Of a stretch of 64,000 bases of DNA, positions 34,110 to 42,643 are shown piece after piece. Each line of letters opens with the position of its first letter. Position 1 is the first letter of the stretch. A program made the position numbers and the translations under genes. This stretch comes from Rhynchosporium graminicola (Eukaryota > Ascomycota > Leotiomycetes > Helotiales > Ploettnerulaceae), in assembly GCA_900074885.1 (NCBI GenBank), contig FJUW01000064.1:124001-188000 (forward strand), given 5' to 3'. Under the pieces are notes generated by a model. The model was not told the origin of the DNA. It did not search any database and saw only the letters and a program-made list of their open reading frames with translations.

Positions 34110-35138
34110 GTGGCAAGATCTCTATAACACTGTAAAACCCTATGAGATATTTATTCAGCTCCCAGAGGCATTTGCGCAAGAAGGCCGCACCAATCTTATC
34201 TTTAAGAAGCACGAGAACAATCTCATCCAGGACTTACGGGGATAGAATCCAAATTCACTCTCGACCAAAATGGATTCCAAATTTTCGACCTGCCGACTAC
34301 TCTCAAGCACTGGCATGATCGCAAGGCCGTTCAAAGTTCATATATGAAAGAATGTGCAGAAGTATTGAGAAAGAATCTTGATGGTGTTGACTGGATATAC
34401 TTTTACAGCTGGAGAGTAAGTTGGCAGTGCATGCCGTATTTGTCGGGCCTTGTACTAACAATCTCAAGCTGAGAGACAGTCAGACTGGAGAAATGGATCA
34501 AAAGCGAAAGGTGGACTTGAACAGTCCGACGGATGCGTTGAACCCGTCTATGTATCCACATATCGGTCAGCACAAACTGAAGGTTGTCCTTATTTACTGG
34601 GCTATGGCTGATAACACACACACAGATGAAAGTGACGTAGGATCTGTATTGAGAGCAAAGCACTATCTCAAGGACAACGCAGATGATCTACTTCGAGGAC
34701 GCTTGAGAGTGATAAAGAAATCTAATCTTGAGCATTGTGAATACAGCATTGACCGTCTTTGTGAATTAGCATGTGGCGCCCAATTGAGACCATAGAAGAC
34801 TATCCGCTGGCACTGGCAGAATCGAATTCCTTTACGAAGGCAAATCTCGTTGCTTCGGACAATATCCGATCCAACTTTCAAGGAGAGACCTTCTTTGGCA
34901 TGTACACGCCTGACTACCGTTGGTATTATCTCTCCAACCAGCAGCCTAATGAGATTTATATGTTCAAAATACACGATTCAAAGGAAGAAGTGCAGGCAAA
35001 ACGTGAGAAGGATTCCCCCGAAAATCCTTGAGATATAAGCTAATGTTGACAGGAACCCTCCATGCAGCTTTCAAGTTTAAAAGCCCACATCCCGACGCTA
35101 AACCACGCAGAAGTATTGAACTACGTGCGCTGGTATTC
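34110..35138 (+). pseudogene. CmcJ-like (GA4 desaturase/AsaB-type) oxidoreductase relic
   Basis: Collinear blocks match the fungal CmcJ/AsaB family (non-heme iron oxygenase-like): KPYEIF...RTNLIF...IQDLRG (34130-34240), FTLDQNGFQIFDLP, YSWRLRDSQTGE...VDLNSP, NTHTDESDVGSVLRAKHYL with a candidate H-x-D metal site, LLRGRLRVI, WRPIETIEDYPLALAES, FGMYTPDYRWYYL, and RTLHAAFKFKSP...RRSIELRALVF. Intron 34416-34468 has a perfect TACTAAC branch point, and intron 35003-35052 is canonical. Damage: no start codon (TAA just upstream of the first block), a 1-base loss at 34240-34242 creating TAG at 34243, and an intron at 34717-34769 whose donor is GA instead of GT. The final exon continues in frame into an aldo-keto reductase. 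Confidence 0.72.
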
Positions 35139-36247
35139 TCGAATCCACCGGGTCTTGGGAATTTGTCCCTCCTGCCCAATAGCCAGCTACTATATGGAAC
35201 CGCCTGGAAGGATGAAAGAACAACTGATTTCACCTTGAAAGCTATTGAGCACGGATACAGGGCCATAGATACCGCCTGTCAACCGAGAAGCTATCGGGAA
35301 GATCTTGTCGGAAAGGCAATTCAGATGGCCTTCACTTGCGGTATTCTGAAAAGGCGAGAGGATATTTGGGTGAGACTGAGATTTCAACATTTCTACATAC
35401 AATCAAGGGTATTTCTGACACTATGAAATAGATTCAATCTAAATTCACCACTCCAGGCGGCCATGACGACGACGCAGCGCCATATGACCTTGCTACGTCT
35501 ATTTCTGAACAGGTTCACATATCAGTAGCTCTCTCACTGACCAATCTAGCCCATAGAGAAACTTTGGACCCACTGACGGACGTGGGAGTTCACATCGACT
35601 CTGTTCTGTTGCACTCTCCCTATCCAGAATTCAAAGACACACTGGTCGCGTGGGAAACGCTGTCAACTTAGTAAGTTATTGAACCCATTCCAAGGAGCGG
35701 TTCAGCTATGTAAATACTTTTCTCGTCCTTAAAATTAGAGTATGTCATATTTTGACCGCAAAATCATTACAGCGTGCCACACAAAATCCGCAACATCGGA
35801 GTCTCTAATATGCCACTTCATATTCTTCGACAACTTTACACCGTAGCCGATATCAAACCAGCAACCGTGCAAAATCGGTTCATGGCCGAGAACAAATACG
35901 ACATACCCTTGCGCCGCTTCTGTCACACACGTGGAATCTCTTTCCAAGTCTTCTCAATATTGAAGGACAAATCAGACTTGCTCGATTCGGTGCTCATCGA
36001 AAAGGTAGCTGCAAGCATCGTGCCCAGAATAAGTAAAGGTTTCGCACTGCATCTTTTAGTCCTGGGCCTAGGGAGTTATACGAGAATAGTGAACGGTGCA
36101 ACAACTGAGGAGCACATGGAGGAGAACTCAAAGGGGCTCGCTCGGTTCAAGGTTTGGCTGGATGACCATGACAACAGAAAGTCTTGGGAAGAAAACATCT
36201 CGCAGTTTAGAGACCTGATTGGCGAATCATGGAGCGTGAAGTCGTAG
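35043..36247 (+). CDS. Aldo-keto reductase, fused in frame to CmcJ-like C terminus
   Basis: Three exons (to 35369, 35432-35670, 35773-36247) encode a complete aldo-keto reductase of about 305 residues starting near LLYGTAWKDE. Catalytic residues can be placed: Asp in YRAIDTACQP, Tyr in RSYREDLVG, Lys in IQSKFTTPGG (created by the splice), and His in DSVLLHSPYP. Later blocks IRNIGVSNMP, ATVQNRF, RRFCHTRGISFQ and VNGATTEEHMEEN fit the family. It has no start codon of its own near the expected N terminus. The frame comes uninterrupted from the last CmcJ-like exon. An ATG at 35043, inside the CmcJ intron, is the nearest possible start and would add about 50 residues. Introns are GT-AG (62 and 102 bp). 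Expression is uncertain. Confidence 0.68.
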
Positions 36248-37339
36248 GTATCCCTACGGGTTCCGGCGTAATACTTTAGTTGCGAAAGGGAGTTCATTAT
36301 GAGACAAGGACCATGATGAAGCTCAATCTACGTTATACTCCTACCTGTAGCCACATTGCGTTCAAAAAAGTGATGAAATAATGTTCGATATGATCATTAC
36401 CTTCCAAGCGCGCTTATCGATGACTTTGATTCACTGGAAAACCTTTCTGTGACGATCTATGTATGTTTGATCCTGTTAACTGGAACTGTTGGAGTTTAAT
36501 CAGTATCATACATGTAGTGACATAATTATCCCGGAGAGGGATTGAGGAGATAGTCAAGAGAGAACTCTGATTACTAAACGAAGATATCGGCTGACAGAGC
36601 AGCTGATGATGTGAGAGATCCCTCAAGCCTCAGGAAAAAAGTGAACGAAGGGCCCTGCGCGTCACACTATGCTTCCAATAACCTCAGTCCACGCTGTGAC
36701 ATGTGCATTGACGACCCTCTCATATGGCTCTGCGAGAGGTCACACACTGACAAAACATTTGCTGACCAAAAATCACAGATATCGATGAAGGCTTGATCAC
36801 AAATTACGGAATATTAATGTACTCAATAATTATCCTTATTAGAATATGCTCAGCTTCATTGTCCTATAGGTGGCTCTATAAGCTTTATAAATAGCTACTA
36901 ACAGAAAACACAACCTGTTGAATCTCCAAGTAACCAATACTGCGTCTGGGTTTAATGCAAGTGGTTTAGGAAAGCTGGAATTAGTCATTCTAATTTAATT
37001 TGACCGGGAGAATTTGATCATTAGAGTAATTAGGTTTTGTTATTGTTCGCCTACTGCGTCGGAGCCGAACACAGCATTCAGTAAGGCGGCGAAATACGGC
37101 AGAAAAATACCTTATTCCTCTTTGAGCGATTAGAGCTCCAAGCTCCATCTTCCTCAGATATTGCCACTTCAGAATCATCAAGGTCGAAGCCGTCAACGTC
37201 ACTGGTCAAATCTCCTGCAGCCTCCCTCTTACCCATACTCTCATTTATTCCCAATCCGTCACGCTCTTTCGGACTATTCTGTCCTTCTTCTCTTTTCCCA
37301 AACTTCAAATATATTCTTCACTCAAAGTAACCATCGTTT
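36248..37339. other. Intergenic region, 1.1 kb
   Basis: This marks the right end of the accessory block and the promoter side of SelO. Short frames only. AT-rich around 36.8 kb. Confidence 0.4.
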
Positions 37340-39262
37340 ATGCTTTTACGACTTTTACTCAGACCTTTGATACACCGCATGCGACTCGCGCAAATGTCAG
37401 CCCACCTCTCAAGTTACTCCTCTTACGGAGGAAGCTCTCTCGCAGATCTACCCAAATCATGGACCTTCACATCGTCTCTTCCGCCCGACCCAAAGTTTCC
37501 TACTCCCAATGCCTCGCACAAAACACCTCGAGACGACATCGAGCCTCGGCAGGTCAAAGGTGCATTGTTTACATGGGTCAGGCCTGAGGAGGCAACGGAT
37601 CCTGAGCTGCTCAGTGTGAGTCCAGCTGCTATGCGAGATTTGGGAATCCAGGAAGGCGATAAAAAGACAGACGAGTTCAGACAAACACTTGCTGGTAATC
37701 GGTTACTGGGGTGGGATGCAGAGAAGGGAAAGGGTGGATATCCCTGGGCACAATGTTATGGAGGGTGGCAATTCGGATCTTGGGCTGGACAATTGGGGGA
37801 TGGGAGGGCTATATCTTTGTTCGAGACGACGAATCCGAGCTCGAAGAAGAGATATGAATTACAATTGAAAGGCGCTGGAATAACGCCCTATTCGAGATTC
37901 GCAGATGGAAAGGCGGTGCTCAGATCAAGTATTCGGGAATTCATCGTCTCAGAAGCACTCAATGCTTTAAGGATACCCGCGACCAGAGCTCTGTCTCTTA
38001 CATTATTGCCACATCAGAAGGTCAGACGTGAGACCATGGAGCCTGGAGCTATTGTGGCTCGATTCGCAGAGTCTTGGATACGAGTTGGCACCTTTGATAT
38101 ACTGCGAGCACGAGGAGACAGAGACCTAATCAGACAGCTATCAACGTACATAGCGGAGAACGTCTTCGATGGCTGGGAATCCCTGCCCTCACGCAATCCT
38201 TCAGAAAATGGAAGCGACGGTACTTCCCTTCTACCAACTGGCATATCCAAAGACACCATCGAAGGACCTTCCGGCCTCGAAGAAAACCGCTTCACACGTC
38301 TCTACCGCGAGATTGTTCGCCGGAACGCCAGAACTGTGGCAGCATGGCAAGCATATGCCTTCACCAACGGCGTCTTGAACACAGACAACACGTCTATCTT
38401 TGGTCTCTCCGTCGATTTCGGACCTTTTGCTTTCCTGGACAATTTCGATCCAAATTATACACCCAATCATGACGACCATATGCTCCGCTACTCGTACCGC
38501 GCACAACCGAGTATCATTTGGTGGAACCTCGTTCGCCTCGGCGAATCATTAGGCGAGCTTATCGGTGTAGGTGCTGGTGTTGACGAACCGGAATTCGTTG
38601 AAAAGGGTGTTAGGCAGGAGAATGCCGATGAGTTAGTCTCGAGAGCTGAAGCACTCATTACGCGTGCAGGCGAGGAATATAAAGCCGTGTTCTTGCAGGA
38701 GTACAAAAGCCTTATGACTGCCCGTCTTGGACTCAAAGAGTGTAAAGCGACTGATTTTGATGATCTGTTCAGCGAGTTGCTTGATACAATGGAGGCACTG
38801 GAGTTAGATTTCAATCAGTTCTTTCGGAAGTTGAGTGCATTTGATGTCGAGGATCTTGAGACGGAGGAGCAGCGCGTACAGAAAGCCGGGGTGTTCTTCC
38901 ATCATGAAGGCGTCACGGGTGTAGGAAACACAGACGAGTCAGCACGGAAACGTATTGCCGCATGGCTTCTTCGATGGCGTACGCGGATTGTCGAAGATTG
39001 GGGATCAGAATCCGCCAATGAAGAAGAGAGAAAGACAGAGATGAAAAAGGTCAACCCGAAGTTCATTGCTAAATCGTGGGTTCTGGATGAGGTTATCAAG
39101 AGGGTTGAGAAGGGTGGTGAGAGGGAGATTTTGGATCGCGTTATGAAGATGGCACTGGCTCCATTTGAGGAGAGTTGGGGTGGGGATAAGGAGGAGGAGG
39201 AGAGGTTTTGTGGGGATGTGCCGAGGGTTAATAGGGCGATGCAGTGTTCTTGTAGTTCTTGA
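37340..39262 (+). CDS. FMP40: SelO/Fmp40 protein AMPylase (YdiU family), mitochondrial
   Basis: A single 640-residue frame. The N terminus (MLLRLLLRPLIHRMRLAQMS) is Arg-rich and amphipathic, a likely mitochondrial presequence. Pseudokinase-fold blocks of SelO are complete: YGGWQFGSWAGQLGDGRAIS, YELQLKGAGITPYSRFADG, SIREFIVSEALNAL, FTNGVLNTDNTSIFGLSVDFGPFAFLDNF, and YSYRAQPSIIWWNLVRL. SelO transfers AMP to Ser/Thr/Tyr of redox-related mitochondrial proteins. The C-terminal tail ends CSCSS, where animal SelO has selenocysteine three residues from the end, so this is the Cys form. Met14 or Met19 are possible alternative starts, but the first Met gives the better presequence. No introns. Confidence 0.93.
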   Translation: MLLRLLLRPLIHRMRLAQMSAHLSSYSSYGGSSLADLPKSWTFTSSLPPDPKFPTPNASHKTPRDDIEPRQVKGALFTWVRPEEATDPELLSVSPAAMRDLGIQEGDKKTDEFRQTLAGNRLLGWDAEKGKGGYPWAQCYGGWQFGSWAGQLGDGRAISLFETTNPSSKKRYELQLKGAGITPYSRFADGKAVLRSSIREFIVSEALNALRIPATRALSLTLLPHQKVRRETMEPGAIVARFAESWIRVGTFDILRARGDRDLIRQLSTYIAENVFDGWESLPSRNPSENGSDGTSLLPTGISKDTIEGPSGLEENRFTRLYREIVRRNARTVAAWQAYAFTNGVLNTDNTSIFGLSVDFGPFAFLDNFDPNYTPNHDDHMLRYSYRAQPSIIWWNLVRLGESLGELIGVGAGVDEPEFVEKGVRQENADELVSRAEALITRAGEEYKAVFLQEYKSLMTARLGLKECKATDFDDLFSELLDTMEALELDFNQFFRKLSAFDVEDLETEEQRVQKAGVFFHHEGVTGVGNTDESARKRIAAWLLRWRTRIVEDWGSESANEEERKTEMKKVNPKFIAKSWVLDEVIKRVEKGGEREILDRVMKMALAPFEESWGGDKEEEERFCGDVPRVNRAMQCSCSS

Positions 39263-40049
39263 GCGAGGTGTTGGAGGATGGGTGTATGGATGGTTGTCAG
39301 CTCGGTGGGGAATTGATGCCAGATTAGTCTGGTAAGCATATGCGTAATGTAAAAAGTATGAAATAAGTCTGGTGCAACATAACACACATCATTCCCTCAT
39401 GTGATTCAAGTTGATCATATTGCAAAGTCACAAAATGGATAGTGGCGATATCCATAGTATGTACCTTCTCTGGGAAAAGATAATTAATCATCCATTATCC
39501 AATGCCTTCAGAATTGATGAACCATAGGACAAAACCTTGATGTCATCTCCAACCAAGGCTGCGCGGCCCTGCCCGTGGAACATTACCAGTCGCCAACGTA
39601 TTTCGTCAGCAGAACGAATCGAATCGAAAAATACTACTTATCCAGTATCCAGTATCCAGTATCCAGTATCCAGTAGCTCGTCTAACTTGGAGCTTAAAAC
39701 TGTCAAAACACAAAACACAACTGTACAGTACAGTACGCCGCTTAGAAGTTGGACCGCATAGTTGACCAATTCATTTTCAGTCCAATGATGAGGTCCCTTC
39801 AAAATGATCGACTCAATTAATTGAAATCTATCATTAGATTTGATTTCTTATTTCCTGGCTTGCACCCGGTTTCCAGACCTCTTGATTAAATAAATCTTTG
39901 TCTCCAGGCGAGAGAAGCTTCTCGACCAAGCACACACCGAGTCCGTGAATTGTGAAAGCAATTTCTGACAATGATGTCTCCATCAATTCCGCTTGAAGAG
40001 TATTTGGTCTTGCCCTAATATTCCCGGAGAAAGTGGTGTTATCCTCTAG
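39263..40049. other. Intergenic region between convergent genes, with a tandem repeat
   Basis: About 790 bp with no gene. It contains five copies of a 7-bp unit at 39639-39673. Confidence 0.45.
39639..39673. repeat. Five tandem copies of TATCCAG
   Basis: Five perfect, adjacent 7-bp units occupy positions 39639-39673 in the 3' flank of SelO. Such arrays are usually length-variable between strains. Confidence 0.85.
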
Positions 40050-41072
40050 TCAGAAACTCACGAACCCTTTTTCTAACTCGAGCTCCAGCGCTTCCATATC
40101 ATCCATATCCTCGGTTCTCGCCAGAACACCTCTTTCGTCTCCTGGCTCCTCTCTCTCATCGATGTTCCCCGTCGGCAGAATCCTGATTGCTATGCCACTG
40201 CTATCCCAGTTCTCCAAGCTTACCTCCATCTCTGATCCTCTATTGCCCTGCCTGTCTTCCTCATCTCTATCCTCTCTTTTCCCCTCAACCCCCATATCTC
40301 CGCCGCCCTGCCGCTCTATCACTTTCTCCCCGTTCCCTTCCCTCGTCTCTCCATCTTCCCAGACCTGCTCAGCCATCCCCCTCGCCTCTCCCAAGTCCTC
40401 CAAGTCCCCTATACCCTTCTCACCCCCCTTAACACACCAAAATCGCACCCTCACCCCCCTCCTCTCACATCTCCCAACCACGTATTCCAAATCCCTCAAC
40501 TCCCTCGCATTCTCTACAAACATGCCTCTGGAGTCTACATACCCGTTCTCTTCCCAGACCTGGACGTATGAAGTCATGCATTTAATGACGTACGGCGAAG
40601 AAGTCAGAATCACAACCTGCTGTAAAGGATGTATTCCTGCTGTCGTCTGCAGCGGGAATGTGGGTGGTTGTAAACCATGTGAGGACGGAGCAAGTGTTGT
40701 CAAGACGTAATGCTGCAAAACCGTACAGCCCACCAAGACAGCAGTTTCCCTCGTCGGTACCATCTTACTCACAATCCCCTCTCCCTCATGCTGCACAAGT
40801 CCGCTTTGATTATGCAGTGATTTCGGACCGAAAAATATCTTATAACCAGCTCTCGTACTTGTGTTAAAGATCCTCCCCTCTGCGTCTACCTTTGGAAGGA
40901 TTTCGATCACTCCACTAATAGGCGTTTTCACTTCATCATTGCCGTCTCGAAAAGGTGGAGATGGTCGATCAGGTCGAGTGTGTACAGCACCATCAATAGC
41001 AACCACAATCGTCTCCGTATCGATGGTAAGCGTCCGGTCGATTTTCCTCTTGACTTTGAGGTTATTGATCAC
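40050..41072 (-). CDS. RNase H-fold protein, catalytically degenerate
   Basis: A 340-residue frame. Residues about 22-200 follow the layout of fungal RNase H-like proteins: VVAIDGAV (strand 1), STRAGYKIFFGPKSLHN, VVILTSSPYVIKCMTSYVQVWEENGYVDSRGMFVENARELRDLEYVVGRCERRGVRVRFWCV. The first Asp (IDGA) is kept. The expected Glu on helix A is not visible, and the Asp of the usual TDS motif is Ser (LTSSPYV), so catalysis is unlikely. The C terminus is acidic and disordered. A further exon may exist upstream: an acceptor (AATAACAG at about 41136-41143 on the minus strand) precedes open sequence that runs in frame into this ORF, so the true start may lie beyond 41072. Function unknown. Confidence 0.65.
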   Translation of the reverse strand: MINNLKVKRKIDRTLTIDTETIVVAIDGAVHTRPDRPSPPFRDGNDEVKTPISGVIEILPKVDAEGRIFNTSTRAGYKIFFGPKSLHNQSGLVQHEGEGIVSKMVPTRETAVLVGCTVLQHYVLTTLAPSSHGLQPPTFPLQTTAGIHPLQQVVILTSSPYVIKCMTSYVQVWEENGYVDSRGMFVENARELRDLEYVVGRCERRGVRVRFWCVKGGEKGIGDLEDLGEARGMAEQVWEDGETREGNGEKVIERQGGGDMGVEGKREDRDEEDRQGNRGSEMEVSLENWDSSGIAIRILPTGNIDEREEPGDERGVLARTEDMDDMEALELELEKGFVSF

Positions 41073-42643
41073 TAGTCTTGAGAGGCCTGTGGCTCTGTCT
41101 CGGTGGAGGATGTGGTGGATGATATCGGATGGCTGTTATACATAAGCCTCCACTCACTCATTCTGCCAACTGAATTCCTTCTCATGTCATCTCATCTCAT
41201 CTGAACTACAATCACAAGTAAAAAAAGAATACAAAATTCTCACCGCCCAGCTCATTTCTCACTTCACTTTTAACATCACACACTCACACTCTTATTCCTC
41301 ATTCCTCATACCATCCCCCTCTCATTCTCCCAACTCTCCCGCCCCCGCCAAAAATGAGTCCACATCTCACCTTTTCCCACCCTCATCCCACCTCCTTCCC
41401 ACCTCCCTCCTATCTCCCTCTGGTATTCCGCTCCTTCCCCGAAGAAAGAACAAGCACAAAAGACAAGAAAAAAAGGATCAATCACCAACCTGTTCAAGGG
41501 CCTCAATCCTCCCTGGTCCTATAAAGTATCGTTCTGGGTGAAAAATACGCTCGTTCAGTCCGTCCAACTTGATCATCTTGTCATCATGGATGCTTTAGAT
41601 TTACGTGATTGCTCTCTGATAAAACTCATATCGATAATGAGGGAAAGAATGAGCCTTAGGATCCATTTTGGGAGGTCGACGTCGTTAGTGTAGTGTTACC
41701 CTGTTGTTGATTTTTGTGGTGGCTGAGACAGGGGTTATTGGCCGGTGGCAGAATTTGGAGACAGGTGACTTACCTTCACGTGGACCTGAGATTCATAAGA
41801 TCGATATTCGGATTCCGTGTGGAAGTTTTCCTTACGAAATATCATTGAATGGATACCTGAGATGCCTGGCTTGGGAAGTTCTGATCACCAATTTGAGTCG
41901 CGGTTCAAGTACTCACGGGAAGACATCCCGTACACGACACAAGACACTTCATTTGAATAGCTTTTTGTATTCGGTAACGGGTGACTAAATAACAAAGCTG
42001 TTGAGTTTCCATTTAGGTACAAGCGCAGGAGCACGAAGAGACATCTCAGCATAATAGCAGTTTCTTCTCCATCGTATCAATATCTGCCGTCAAGCAGGAA
42101 GAACAGATCCCTCATAGTGCTGCACCATAACATCAAGAACAAGAAGCGGATCAATTATACATACATACCGTGTGGCAATACCTCCAGTCGAACCGATCAA
42201 CAGAGCTGTCACAAGACAGCGATGACTATGCCGTGAAGACTTGGTACAAGGCTGTAATCATGATGTGTCCAAGCCACCGAAGTCGGAATATCCGGGTGTA
42301 GGATGATCAGTATTGATCGAATAGGTTGCCGGAGAAGATGGTGATAAAGTACAAGAAGGAAATATCGAATGTGAACTCCTGAGAAAAGCCTTTTTGCGGC
42401 GAACACTGTGCAGACAAACAATGCTTAAGGTGCTTTCGTTGGATGCTGTTAGAGCCAAGGTAAGACATCCATAGATATGAGAGACCAAAAGCAGACGAAA
42501 AGACTGACTCCTATTTGAATATGTCGTATCGTTACGGTGATTCCATAATATCGTGTGCCAAGTAGAGATCGTGAGGTCAACCAAGACACAGAAAGCAATA
42601 TGACAAAGCAAGCAATCAGAGCAAGATGTCATGGGCCTGTTGC
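41073..42643. other. Intergenic region, 1.6 kb
   Basis: A purine/pyrimidine-skewed stretch lies around 41.2-41.5 kb upstream of the RNase H-fold gene and may hold its 5' exon. The rest is the 3' flank of the Pumilio gene. No other gene seen. Confidence 0.4.

Noticed and set aside
34421..34795. A separate gene of 124 codons
   Set aside because: Its sequence fits the middle of the CmcJ-like protein, flanked by a canonical intron on the left and the donor-mutated intron on the right.
40033..40710. 225-codon Ser/Pro-rich plus-strand frame
   Set aside because: It is antisense to the RNase H-fold gene. Its low-complexity composition mirrors the acidic Glu/Gly-rich C terminus.
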